Below are positions 44,525-53,673 of a stretch of DNA of 64,000 nt, piece by piece; the stretch's first letter is position 1; every line of letters begins with the position of its first letter. Where the stretch lies: positions 18,878 through 82,877 of the forward strand of contig CALWQP010000009.1 of the NCBI GenBank assembly GCA_944383695.1, in the 5' to 3' direction. The notes beneath the pieces are model-generated. The model was not told the origin of the DNA, did not search any database, and was given only the letters and a program-made list of their open reading frames with translations. The stretch is from an uncultured Mediterraneibacter sp. GTDB lineage: Bacteria; Bacillota; Clostridia; Lachnospirales; Lachnospiraceae. A program made the translations under genes and the position numbers.

Positions 44525-44956
44525 GTGAATCCATTAACCATTGTACTGATCGTCATTTTCGTAGTACTGATCATCGCATTAGTCGCTCTGTATATTTTCG
44601 GAAAGAAGGCTGAAAAAAAGCAGGTAGCACAGAGAGAACAGATGGAGGCTGCCGCACAGGTGGTCAGTATGCTTATTATTGATAAAAAGAAAATGAAACT
44701 AAAAGAATCCGGGCTTCCCGCCTCAGTTATTGAAAGTACACCGAAATATCTGCGGCGCACAAAGATTCCGGTAGTAAAGGCAAAGATCGGTCCAAGAATC
44801 ATGACACTTATGTGCGAGAACAAAGTATTCGAAGTCTTACCGGTAAAAAAAGAGATCAAAGCTGTCGTAAGCGGTCTCTACATAACCGAGATCAAGAGTG
44901 TCCGAGGCGGCTCTATTGAACCGCCGCAGAAAAAGAAAGGATTCTTCAAGCGGTAA
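44525..44956 (+). CDS. Single-pass membrane protein of unknown function
   Basis: 143 residues starting with GTG at 44525 behind AGGAGGATTATATC. One N-terminal membrane helix (TIVLIVIFVVLIIALVALYI) is followed by a Lys-rich stretch, a cytosolic beta-rich domain (about 60-125; LRRTKIPVVKAKIG, IMTLMCENKVFEVLPVKKEI), and a basic tail ending KKKGFFKR. The topology resembles YajC-like proteins, but I do not recognise the family with confidence. It is transcribed alone. Confidence 0.8.
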   Translation: MNPLTIVLIVIFVVLIIALVALYIFGKKAEKKQVAQREQMEAAAQVVSMLIIDKKKMKLKESGLPASVIESTPKYLRRTKIPVVKAKIGPRIMTLMCENKVFEVLPVKKEIKAVVSGLYITEIKSVRGGSIEPPQKKKGFFKR

Positions 44957-44987
44957 ACCGGACTTCTGTGCATGCAGTATAAATGGC

Positions 44988-45029
44988 CGTCCCCGACAGG
45001 TGCATCAAGATGCGCGCCTGCCGGGGACG
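44988..45029. terminator. Bidirectional terminator between two convergent genes
   Basis: CGTCCCCG-A-CAGG pairs with CCTG-C-CGGGGACG around a 17-base loop; the plus strand continues ATCTCTTTATC. Placed between the convergent membrane protein gene and DUF1934 gene. Confidence 0.7.
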
Positions 45030-45074
45030 ATCTCTTTATCCAGGTCTTTATCTGATCATCAGCTCTTTATCCCA

Positions 45075-45557
45075 TCAGCTAAGAACGGAAAACTCCCTGC
45101 TGTCTTTGGACATGATGTTCATTTTGATCTTGCAGTCAGCCAGAGGCTCGTGATTTACGTCAAGCTCGTAATCTACCTGCACGCCGATCTTGTCGTCCTC
45201 CACACGGATTTCCATATTTCTTGTATTGACTCCAACGAGCATCTGTCCGTATGGAGTCTTGTAATATGTAAGGTTTTTCTTATTTTTTTCAAAAACCATG
45301 TGAGAGCTGGACAAACCGCTCTTCATGATCTCAACCACATCGGTTCCCGTAATCTTGATCTTGTTCCTGACCGTGCCCGCCACCCCTTCGAGCACTTCGT
45401 CATAGATAATATAGTGCTTTCCGTTCCGGCAGTAATAATTTGCCGGGGTAACGACTTCAATCTCATCATCCCCGGTCTCATACCCTTCGGAAGGGTCATT
45501 CATGATATCAATGTGTTTTCCTGAAATACTGACTAATACGTCCTTTGTCATTTCCAT
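45075..45557 (-). CDS. DUF1934 family protein (YwiB-like)
   Basis: 160 residues, predicted small beta-barrel. KDVLVSISGKH at the start, YYCRNGKHYIIYDEVLEG, TVRNKIKITG and a C-terminal VDYELDVNHEPLADCKIKM fit DUF1934 proteins, whose function is not known. It is the last gene of a run cvfB - HPr-like - dnaE - pfkA - murI - this gene, all on the minus strand. Confidence 0.82.
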   Translation of the reverse strand: MEMTKDVLVSISGKHIDIMNDPSEGYETGDDEIEVVTPANYYCRNGKHYIIYDEVLEGVAGTVRNKIKITGTDVVEIMKSGLSSSHMVFEKNKKNLTYYKTPYGQMLVGVNTRNMEIRVEDDKIGVQVDYELDVNHEPLADCKIKMNIMSKDSREFSVLS

Positions 45558-45596
45558 TCTCTGTTCCGGCCCCTAAGCCCTGTCTGGGCAGTGAGC

Positions 45597-46424
45597 CTAA
45601 TATTCTTCAATATTTACTACATTTGTTGTCGGCACGTCAAACGGCATCACCGTGTTCGCGAACTTTCTGAACTTTTCCGCCGCATCGCTCACATAAAAAG
45701 AGTATCTGCTGTGCTCCGAAGTCGCTCCGCCATTTTCCATGTTCTGTTCACGAAGAAGCTCCTTCAGATCCATTGCCGTCTCATATGCCGGATTGACGAT
45801 CTGTATTTTTTCGCCAAGGTAATCCCGGATTTTGGAACGCAGAAGCGGATAATGGGTACATCCCAGGATCATCGCATCGATATCCGTATTTCTCATGGAC
45901 TCCAGATAATACTCGATGACCTCCCGGGTAACAACATGTTCCTTGAATCCCTCTTCCACCAATGGCACAAAAAGCGGACACGCTTTCTCGATAACAGTGA
46001 CATCCGACGCCATCTCATGGATGACTTTCGTATACATGCCGCTCTGTACAGTCGCGTCTGTTCCCACGACCCCGATCTTCCGGTTTCTGGTAGCCTCCAC
46101 TGCCGCCCTCGCGCCGGGGATCACCACCCCCATGACCGGAATGTCGAATTCATCCCTCACCGCGTCCAGAGCCAGCGCGCTGGCCGTATTACAGGCAATG
46201 ACGATCGCCTTTACGTGTTTTGTCTTAAGAAAACGGATGATCTGCTCCGAAAAACGGATGATCGTATTCTGGGATTTGCTTCCGTAGGGGACACGGGCGG
46301 TATCTCCAAAATATATGATATTTTCATCAGGGAGCTGACGGGCGATCTCTCTCACCACCGTCAGCCCGCCCACTCCGGAATCAAACACGCCCACAGGCGC
46401 TGTATTCCTGTTTTTCATACTCAC
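45597..46424 (-). CDS. murI: Glutamate racemase
   Basis: Makes D-glutamate for peptidoglycan. About 275 residues. GVFDSGVGGLTVVREI, the two catalytic Cys in VIACNTASALALD and ILGCTHYPLL, and IYFGDTARVPYG are all present. Start chosen at GTG 46422-46424 because AAGGAGCAGAAC precedes it; ATG two codons downstream is an alternative. It lies 10 bases after pfkA, suggesting one operon. Confidence 0.95.
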   Translation of the reverse strand: MSMKNRNTAPVGVFDSGVGGLTVVREIARQLPDENIIYFGDTARVPYGSKSQNTIIRFSEQIIRFLKTKHVKAIVIACNTASALALDAVRDEFDIPVMGVVIPGARAAVEATRNRKIGVVGTDATVQSGMYTKVIHEMASDVTVIEKACPLFVPLVEEGFKEHVVTREVIEYYLESMRNTDIDAMILGCTHYPLLRSKIRDYLGEKIQIVNPAYETAMDLKELLREQNMENGGATSEHSRYSFYVSDAAEKFRKFANTVMPFDVPTTNVVNIEEY

Positions 46425-46434
46425 GTTCTGCTCC

Positions 46435-47454
46435 TTAGATCGCCAGTGATTTTGCAATGTTATACTGATACTCGGAAATCGTTTTCTTCATCGCAAGAGC
46501 TTCCTCAATATCATAATCAACAAACTCGCCGCTCTTGTATCCGACTACGCGGTTTGTCTTGCCCTGGCAGAGAAGGTCCACAGCCATTGCTCCCATGACA
46601 GATGCGTATACTCTGTCCTTACACGTCGGGCTTCCGCCGCGCTGCATGTGCCCCAGGATCGTCGCTCTCGTCTCGATGCCGGTAGCCGCCTCGATCCTCT
46701 TCGCCATATTAATAGAATCTCCGATACCCTCGGCATTGATGATGATGTAATTCTTCTTGCCACGTTTTTTATTTTCCATAATGTCTTCGATCAGAGTCTT
46801 CTCATCAAAATCCTGCTCTTCCGGCATCAGGATACGCTCCGCGCCGTTGGCGATACCGCACCACAGAGCCAGATATCCTGCGTCACGCCCCATAACCTCA
46901 ATAACACTGCATCTCTCATGGGATGTGGATGTATCGCGCACCTTGTCGATCGCTTCCATAGCAGTATTCACCGCTGTATCGAATCCGATCGTGTAATCTG
47001 TACATGCAATGTCCAGGTCGATCGTTCCCGGCACACCGATCGTGTTTACCCCCAGGTTCGCCAGCTTCTGAGCTCCTGCAAACGAACCGTCGCCTCCGAT
47101 CACTACCAGACCGTCAATGCCATACTTCTTACAGATCGCCGCCGCCTTCTGCTGTCCCTCTTCTGTACGCATTGATTTACAGCGGGCAGTCTGGAGGACC
47201 GTTCCGCCACGCTGGATTATGTCTGACACGTCACGCGCGGAGAGATCGATGATCTCTTCCTTAAGGAGTCCGTGATATCCTCTGCGGATGCCTCTCACTT
47301 TCAGCCCTTTTGAAAGCGCTCTCCTCACAACGGCACGGATCGCAGCGTTCATGCCTGGCGCATCTCCCCCGCTGGTCAGGACACCGATCGTCCGGATGCT
47401 GTCCTCGATCTCGTCCAAATATCTTTCTTTGTCAACCATATTGTTCTCTGCCAT
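46435..47454 (-). CDS. pfkA: 6-phosphofructokinase
   Basis: Commits fructose-6-P to glycolysis. About 339 residues from ATG 47452-47454. GVLTSGGDAPGMNAAIRAV (ATP site), VVIGGDGSFAGAQKL, GVPGTIDLDIACTDYTIGFD (catalytic Asp) and EVMGRDAGYLALW are present. The Gly after GGD supports ATP rather than PPi as phosphoryl donor. The catalytic GTIDNDI of Bacillus PfkA reads GTIDLDI here. The dnaE-pfkA order is typical of Clostridia. Confidence 0.95.
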   Translation of the reverse strand: MAENNMVDKERYLDEIEDSIRTIGVLTSGGDAPGMNAAIRAVVRRALSKGLKVRGIRRGYHGLLKEEIIDLSARDVSDIIQRGGTVLQTARCKSMRTEEGQQKAAAICKKYGIDGLVVIGGDGSFAGAQKLANLGVNTIGVPGTIDLDIACTDYTIGFDTAVNTAMEAIDKVRDTSTSHERCSVIEVMGRDAGYLALWCGIANGAERILMPEEQDFDEKTLIEDIMENKKRGKKNYIIINAEGIGDSINMAKRIEAATGIETRATILGHMQRGGSPTCKDRVYASVMGAMAVDLLCQGKTNRVVGYKSGEFVDYDIEEALAMKKTISEYQYNIAKSLAI

Positions 47455-47548
47455 GATTTTTTCCACCTTTCCTTAAAAGTCAAAGTCAGATAACTGCCAA
47501 ACCTCAAATTGCGGATTTTTTAACAATTTCGAAATTATTCTACATTAT

Positions 47549-50500
47549 TTAGAAGTGGTTTTCAATAGCTTTTTCCACCACTTTTACCCGGGTCTCCCCA
47601 AAATGATTCATCAGCCGGCTCAAAATCTGGGGGCTGATCTGAATATTCCTGTTCCCCGGAAGGCGCTTGATGGCCCGCTCTTTCGCACAGTATATCACGA
47701 CTTCGTCATCCCCTTCCGAGCCCGCCAGATACCCATACACGATCTGCTCTTCGTCGAGGAAGGTCTCCTTGTCCGGGAACTGAAGCCACAGCTCTTTCTT
47801 CGTCCGCTCGAAGGGGATTACCTTCTCACAGATCAGCTTGCTCGCTTTCTCGTCCTCTTCAGACACGCGTCCGCGTATGAATACTTTTCGGTCCACTTCA
47901 AGAAACTCCCTGTTGCTCTCATAATCTCTCGGAAACACGACCACTTCGACTGTCCCGAGAAGATCTTCCACCGTGACAAACGCCATCATCTGGTTCGTCC
48001 TTGTATGCTTGACCGTCTTATCTGTGATCATCCCTCCGATGATCTCTTTCGCACCGTCGTGCACCTTAGTCTGCCCGGTCTCCTCATCCGGCTGAAAATC
48101 CAGCGTAGTGGCAGAAATGACTTTCTTCCATCGTTCCTCATACTCTTCCAGAGGGTGTCCGCTGATGTAGATTCCCAGCACTTCCTTCTCAAATGCAAGC
48201 AGATTTTCCTTGGAGTACTCTCCCACATCCGGCATCCGGATCTGAAAATCCGACTTCTCTTCCTCTCCCACAAAGTCAAAAAGACTCATCTGTCCGGACA
48301 TGGAATATTTCTTCTCCTGGCTGACATGGTCTACGATCTGGATATAAATGCTCATGAACTGCTTTCTAGTACCGCCCAGCGTATCAAGAGCCCCAGCCTT
48401 AATCAGATTCTCGATTACCCTCTTATTAAGGTTCTCCTTAGATGACATCCGGGTGATGAAATCCTCCAGGTTCTGGAACGGCCCGAAGGCTTTTCTCTCT
48501 TCGATCACCGCCTGGACGACCGGACGACCGATGCTCTTAATTGCGGCAAGTCCGTAACGGATATTCCCGCCGTCAACGGAAAAATCCGCCTCCCCCTTGT
48601 TGATGTCCGGCGGCAGGATCTGGATATCCATCTGCCGGCAGGTATAAATGTATTCTGCCACCTTGGACGGATTTTCGATGACAGATGTCATGAGCGCCGC
48701 CATGAACTCTACCGGATAATAATATTTCAGCCATGCCGTCTGATATGCCACTACCGCATACGCCGCAGCATGGGATTTGTTAAATGCATACTTTGCGAAA
48801 TCGATCATCTCATCGTAAATCTTATTCGCTGTCTTTTCATCGATGCCGTTCTTCACACAGCCCGGAACATTTGTCTCTTCATCTCCGTAGACAAAAATCT
48901 GACGTTCCTTCTGCATGACATCCCCTTTTTTCTTTGACATGGCACGCCGAAGGAGGTCGCTCCTTCCCAGCGTATATCCTGCCAGGTCGCGCACGATCTG
49001 CATGACCTGTTCCTGATACACGATACATCCATAGGTCGGCTCGAGGATCGGCTCAAGCTGGGGGCAGTCATAGGTAATGGAAGACGCGTCGTTTTTCCCT
49101 TTGATATACTGGGGAATAAAATCCATCGGGCCCGGGCGGTACAGAGAAATCCCTGCGATGATATCCTCCAGGCTGTGCGGTTTAAGCTCTTTCATGAAGC
49201 TCTTCATCCCCGCGCTCTCAAGCTGGAAAATGCCGTCCGTCTTTCCGGTTCCGATGTAATCCAGCACCTTCTGGTCATCATAATCGATCTTCTCCATGTC
49301 GATATCCGTAGCCTTTTTCCGGGCCATCTGCACCGCGTTCTGGATCACGGTCAGTGTCCGGAGCCCCAGGAAATCCATCTTGAGAAGTCCCAGCTCTTCG
49401 AGCGTAGTCATGGTAAACTGGGTGGTGACCGTGCCATCCGCCGCTCTGGAGAGAGGGACATATTCGTCCACAGATTTCTGGCTGATGACCACCCCTGCCG
49501 CATGCATGGAGCTGTGTCTGGGAAGTCCTTCCAGGCGCTTTGCCATGTCAATGAGGGTCTTCACCTGCTCGTCATTTTCATAGGTCTGCCTCAGCTCCGG
49601 ATTTTCTTTCAGTGCCCGGTCGATCGTAATGTTCAGCTCCTGGGGAACCATCTTGGCAATGGAATCCACAAAAGCATAAGGCAGATCCATGACGCGCCCC
49701 ACATCACGGATCACGCCCCGGGCCGCCAGTGTTCCGAAAGTCACAATCTGGACAACGCGGTCTTTACCGTATTTCCGCACCACATAATCGATCACTTCCT
49801 GCCTGCGCTCAAAGCAGAAGTCCACATCAATATCCGGCATGGACACACGCTCCGGATTCAGAAAGCGCTCAAACAGTAGCTGATACCGGATCGGATCAAT
49901 GGTGGTGATACCCAGGCAGTAGGAAACAATGCTCCCCGCCGCCGATCCACGCCCCGGTCCCACCGCAATGCCGTGGTCTCTGGCGTATTTGATAAAATCC
50001 CACACAATGAGGAAATAGTCCACATACCCCATATTTTTGATGGTGTCCAGCTCATAGGCAAGCCGTTCCTTCAATTCCTCCGCGGGCTCGCCGTACCGTT
50101 TTTCCAGCCCCTCATAACAGAGCCTCTGGAGATAATCCCAGGAAGTGATTCCATCCGGCACGTCATATTTCGGGAGCTTTGTGACACCGAATTCGATCTC
50201 CACATGACACCGGTCCGCGATCCTCTGCGTATTTTCAAGCGCCTCCCGGGCATAAGGGAAGAGTTTCTCCATCTCTTCCGGTGATTTCACATAATACTGG
50301 CCGCCCTCATAGCGCATCCGGTTTTCATCTTCCAGTTTTTTCCCGGTCTGGATGCAGAGAAGGATGTCATGGGGCTTTGCGTCTTCTGCGTATGTGTAGT
50401 GGACGTCGTTCGTCACCACCAGCCCGATCCCTGTCTCCTGGGACAGCTTAAGGAGCTGCTGGTTTGCCAGCGCCTGAGCGGGAATGCCGTGGTCCTGGAG

Positions 50501-51022
50501 TTCGAGGAAAAAGTTATCCTCCCCAAATATATCCCTGTACTCAATCGCGGTCTTCTTTGCCTCGTCATAAAGTCCTTTCACGATATAGCGCTGGACCTCT
50601 CCTGCGAGACACGCGCTCAGCGCTATGATCCCTTCGCGATGCTCTCTCAGAAGTTCTTTATCCACACGGGGCTTGTAATAGTATCCCTCCACAAACCCTT
50701 TTGATACGATTTTCATGAGATTGGCATAGCCTTTATCATTCTCCGCAAGGAGAACGAGGTGATAATAGCGGTCCTCCCCGCCTGTCACTTCACGGTCAAA
50801 ACGTGAATTGGGCGCTACATAGACCTCGCAGCCCAGGATCGGGTTGATCCCCTGACGCCGGGCTTCCCGGTAAAAATCGATCACGCCGTACATCACTCCG
50901 TGATCGGTGATGGCAGCGCTGTCCATCCCAAGCTCTTTTACTCTGGAAACATATTCCTTTATCTTATTGGAGCCATCCAGCAGACTGTATTCTGTATGGA
51001 CGTGCAAATGTACAAAACTCAT
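47549..51022 (-). CDS. dnaE: DNA polymerase III alpha subunit DnaE
   Basis: 1157 residues. PHP domain at the N-terminus (FVHLHVHTEYSLLDGSNKI), polymerase palm with GPGRGSAAGSIVSYCLGIT and PDIDVDFCFERR (metal-binding Asp pair), fingers (RPGPMDFIPQYIKGK; YQEQVMQIVRDLAGYTLG), the tandem HhH region, and a C-terminal OB fold (GGMITDKTVKHTRTNQMMAF). Full length for the DnaE1/DnaE3 group. In Firmicutes with PolC, DnaE usually extends RNA primers; polC is not in this window. Confidence 0.96.
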   Translation of the reverse strand: MSFVHLHVHTEYSLLDGSNKIKEYVSRVKELGMDSAAITDHGVMYGVIDFYREARRQGINPILGCEVYVAPNSRFDREVTGGEDRYYHLVLLAENDKGYANLMKIVSKGFVEGYYYKPRVDKELLREHREGIIALSACLAGEVQRYIVKGLYDEAKKTAIEYRDIFGEDNFFLELQDHGIPAQALANQQLLKLSQETGIGLVVTNDVHYTYAEDAKPHDILLCIQTGKKLEDENRMRYEGGQYYVKSPEEMEKLFPYAREALENTQRIADRCHVEIEFGVTKLPKYDVPDGITSWDYLQRLCYEGLEKRYGEPAEELKERLAYELDTIKNMGYVDYFLIVWDFIKYARDHGIAVGPGRGSAAGSIVSYCLGITTIDPIRYQLLFERFLNPERVSMPDIDVDFCFERRQEVIDYVVRKYGKDRVVQIVTFGTLAARGVIRDVGRVMDLPYAFVDSIAKMVPQELNITIDRALKENPELRQTYENDEQVKTLIDMAKRLEGLPRHSSMHAAGVVISQKSVDEYVPLSRAADGTVTTQFTMTTLEELGLLKMDFLGLRTLTVIQNAVQMARKKATDIDMEKIDYDDQKVLDYIGTGKTDGIFQLESAGMKSFMKELKPHSLEDIIAGISLYRPGPMDFIPQYIKGKNDASSITYDCPQLEPILEPTYGCIVYQEQVMQIVRDLAGYTLGRSDLLRRAMSKKKGDVMQKERQIFVYGDEETNVPGCVKNGIDEKTANKIYDEMIDFAKYAFNKSHAAAYAVVAYQTAWLKYYYPVEFMAALMTSVIENPSKVAEYIYTCRQMDIQILPPDINKGEADFSVDGGNIRYGLAAIKSIGRPVVQAVIEERKAFGPFQNLEDFITRMSSKENLNKRVIENLIKAGALDTLGGTRKQFMSIYIQIVDHVSQEKKYSMSGQMSLFDFVGEEEKSDFQIRMPDVGEYSKENLLAFEKEVLGIYISGHPLEEYEERWKKVISATTLDFQPDEETGQTKVHDGAKEIIGGMITDKTVKHTRTNQMMAFVTVEDLLGTVEVVVFPRDYESNREFLEVDRKVFIRGRVSEEDEKASKLICEKVIPFERTKKELWLQFPDKETFLDEEQIVYGYLAGSEGDDEVVIYCAKERAIKRLPGNRNIQISPQILSRLMNHFGETRVKVVEKAIENHF

Positions 51023-51104
51023 CTCTCACCTCAGCTAAAACAAAAGGGCCGCTCCCTTTACGGAAACTGCCCTTGTCATTCTGTCCTGTGCCTGCACGGA
51101 ATGA

Positions 51105-51344
51105 TCACTCCGCGCCTTCCGCCATAAACCGGATCAGCTTATCTGCATCTTCTTTCTCATATGCAATAACCTCCAGCTCCGGGATTTCCCCATTGGAGAA
51201 AATGCTTGCCATGGAAACATATTGGGACAGCTTGGACTTCAGATTCAGCCTGTCTCCCTCGCCTGTCACCAGCTCTACCTTTCCCCCGCAGGAATTAACA
51301 ACTTTGAAAAAGCCTTCTATATCCGTGATATTCTGAACTTTCAT
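51105..51344 (-). CDS. HPr/Crh-like small protein lacking the phosphorylatable His
   Basis: 79 residues. Position between cvfB and dnaE-pfkA is where many Clostridia have an HPr-family gene. Sequence similarity is weak: LNLKSKLSQYVSMASI resembles the Ser46 region of HPr (AKSIMGVMALAL), and LEVIAYEKEDADKLIRFMAE resembles its last helix. The His15 segment (GLHARP) is absent; DIEGFFKVVNSCGG stands in its place. Retention of Ser with loss of His is the Crh pattern, suggesting a regulatory rather than sugar-transport role. Assignment is inference. The ATG follows GGAGAACATGTA. Confidence 0.55.
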   Translation of the reverse strand: MKVQNITDIEGFFKVVNSCGGKVELVTGEGDRLNLKSKLSQYVSMASIFSNGEIPELEVIAYEKEDADKLIRFMAEGAE

Positions 51345-51437
51345 TACATGTTCTCCGTTTTTACATGCTTTTCTTTTTATTGAAGGACGGACGGTCTCCG
51401 ACAGCCTGTCCGCTCCTAATGCTTATTATAACCGTTT

Positions 51438-52268
51438 TTACCGGGATTGCAAGATTTTTCCCTGATTTTCATCAATGAGGATCCTGCCCTGTTTCAGCAG
51501 CCTTCCGACAGCGCGCTTAAAGGCTGCTTTGCTCATGCCAAATTCCTCTTTGATGCGCTCCGGCTCTGCCTTGTCCGTAAAAGGAAGAAAACCGCCGTTT
51601 TTTCTGATCTGCTCCATGATCTGCCGTGCGTCAGCGTCCATCTGCTCCGGGATCTTCCCCCTCACGCTTAAGTCCAGCTTACCGTCAGGCTTTACCTCTG
51701 CCACGCGCGCTTCCACCTGCTGCCCGATATACATCCTGCCATACACTTCTCTGCGGGGAATCAGGGCAGAATACAGGTTGTCCACTGCCACGAATACGCC
51801 GAACTCCCTGCTTATCCCGTACACAGTGCCTCTGACCATGTCATCCTTTTTGTAAGGGGAATCCGTTCTCAGCATCGGGTACACCTTCATCGTCGCGCAC
51901 AGCCGCCCGCTCTTGTCCACATAGAGGCTCACCAGGCATCGGTCCCCTTTTTCCACCTTTACCGTCTGTTCCTTAAAGGGGAGGAGCAGCTCCTTCTCCA
52001 GCCCCCAGTCAAGAAAGGCTCCGATGCGACCTACATCCGCCACCTCAAGCACTGCCAGTTTCCCGACAGTGATTTTGGGTTCCTTCGTGGTGGCGATCAT
52101 GCGGTCCGAGGAATCCTTATAGAGGAACACTTCCACTGGGTCTCCCACGTCGATCCCCTCCGGCACCTGCTTTTTCGGGAGCAGCACCCGCTCCTCATCA
52201 CTTCCGAGGTACACGCCGAAGTCCACGATCTTGACCACGGTCAGCACCTGTTTCTCTCCTAATTTCAT
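51438..52268 (-). CDS. cvfB: S1-type RNA-binding protein CvfB
   Basis: 276 residues with tandem S1/OB domains: TVVKIVDFGVYLGSDEERVLLP, VADVGRIGAFLDWGLEKELLL, and MVRGTVYGISREFGVFVAV; then a C-terminal winged helix (KAEPERIKEEFGMSKAAFKRAVG). This architecture is that of CvfB, a virulence and RNA-regulation factor in Staphylococcus. Full length. Same strand and close to the HPr-like gene. Confidence 0.9.
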   Translation of the reverse strand: MKLGEKQVLTVVKIVDFGVYLGSDEERVLLPKKQVPEGIDVGDPVEVFLYKDSSDRMIATTKEPKITVGKLAVLEVADVGRIGAFLDWGLEKELLLPFKEQTVKVEKGDRCLVSLYVDKSGRLCATMKVYPMLRTDSPYKKDDMVRGTVYGISREFGVFVAVDNLYSALIPRREVYGRMYIGQQVEARVAEVKPDGKLDLSVRGKIPEQMDADARQIMEQIRKNGGFLPFTDKAEPERIKEEFGMSKAAFKRAVGRLLKQGRILIDENQGKILQSR

Positions 52269-52345
52269 ATCAACTGATCTCCTGTCTCCGTTTTGGGTTT
52301 TTCCTGCCTGTCAGGATCCTCCCGGTATTTTCATCTCACTCTAAT

Positions 52346-53623
52346 CTAAAGTATCAGGGGAAGAATGTCAATGTCCTGCTTTATTTCCGTCTCGGCTGTG
52401 CCGAACAGGCGGATCGTGCCGTACTCGCCGTCAAATCCCGGGGTACACTCCACCTGTCCTTCCCTGAGCCGCCGTACGCCCTCTGCGATCCTCGCACCGG
52501 ATACCCGCCGGATATCCTCGATCGGACATGTTCTCAGTATCTCAAACTCCGCGCCCAGCTCTGAAAGCATATGCATATACTCTTTCTGCGCCTTTTTACT
52601 TGCGGCAGAGCAGCCCATAGAAGCGGCAATCACTTCCTGAAGCGGTACAAGATTCTCAAACGCTTTCGCTCCTTCCCGCACATATCCTTCCGGCCGGTCA
52701 GCAAGATCCTCCACCCGGTGGGATACGCCGATCGTGATCCTGCGCCCGCACACCGGGCAAACTCCGTTGTATTTCATTGTATCAGAAGGGGACAGGCAGA
52801 GACTGCACTTCCTATGCCCATCCATATGGTATTTCCCTTCCTCCGGGAAAAATTCGATGGTGCCATACAACCCTTTTCCCATCTGTATCGCCTGCGAAAG
52901 CCCTTCATAGGACATAGGGATATCCAGAAGGTTTGCCTCCCGCCCCAGCTTTGCCGGAGAATGGGCGTCCGAATTCGATACAAGCTGGAATCGATCCAGC
53001 GCAGACACCCTCCAGTTCATGGGCGGATCAGAAGACAGCCCGGTCTCCACGGCATGGATATACGGAGTCAGATCCCCAAAACACTCCTCCACTGTATCAA
53101 ATCCTGAGAATGCGCCAAACATTGAAAAATGCGGCGTCCAGATGTGCGCAGGCACATATATCGACAAAGGGCAGATCTCCAGTATGATCTCCAGAAGATC
53201 ATGGCAGTCCAGACCGAGGATCGGACGCCCGTCAGAATGGATATTTCCGATCTGTTCCAGTTTAGCTGCTATCCGCTCTGCATCTTCAAGCCCCGGGAGG
53301 ATGATCACGCTGTGGACCTTTCTCACCTTCTCATTCTTCTTATAGATGGAACTGATCTCACCGGTAACGACAAAGCGGGGAATCATCTCTCCTGGCACGC
53401 TGTCGTCTCTGATCCGGTATTCTTCCTTCAGCACATACAGACCATCCTCCGCGGGCGTCAGCTTCTCTGCCAGTTCCTCCCTCCATGCCGGGTGGGTAAA
53501 GTCGCCTGTGCCAACGATATGGATACCCTTTCTTCTCGCCCAGAGATCCAGATGCTCGGGCGTACACTCCTTACTGGTCGCCCGGGAATACCGGGAATGG
53601 ATGTGCAGATCCGCTATGTACAT
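52346..53623 (-). CDS. PHP-domain endonuclease Q-like protein
   Basis: 425 residues. The N-terminal PHP nuclease site begins MYIADLHIHSRYSRATS (His-x-His) with TGDFTHP and further metal ligands in LGLDCHDLLEI and LVSNSDAHSPAKLGREANLL. A four-Cys zinc finger (CSLCLS ... CPVCGR) follows at about 275-305. This is the layout of EndoQ, which nicks DNA 5' to deaminated bases, first known in Thermococcales and also found in some Bacilli and Clostridia. Often annotated as a UvrD-related helicase, but no helicase motifs are present. Confidence 0.82.
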   Translation of the reverse strand: MYIADLHIHSRYSRATSKECTPEHLDLWARRKGIHIVGTGDFTHPAWREELAEKLTPAEDGLYVLKEEYRIRDDSVPGEMIPRFVVTGEISSIYKKNEKVRKVHSVIILPGLEDAERIAAKLEQIGNIHSDGRPILGLDCHDLLEIILEICPLSIYVPAHIWTPHFSMFGAFSGFDTVEECFGDLTPYIHAVETGLSSDPPMNWRVSALDRFQLVSNSDAHSPAKLGREANLLDIPMSYEGLSQAIQMGKGLYGTIEFFPEEGKYHMDGHRKCSLCLSPSDTMKYNGVCPVCGRRITIGVSHRVEDLADRPEGYVREGAKAFENLVPLQEVIAASMGCSAASKKAQKEYMHMLSELGAEFEILRTCPIEDIRRVSGARIAEGVRRLREGQVECTPGFDGEYGTIRLFGTAETEIKQDIDILPLIL

Positions 53624-53673
53624 ATCATACTACCTTCTCTTTCTTCTGCTTTTCTCTGTGCATCAGCTTTCCA

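Noticed and set aside
45591..46598. A 335-codon open frame on the plus strand
   Set aside because: Antisense to murI and the end of pfkA, which carry complete catalytic motifs.
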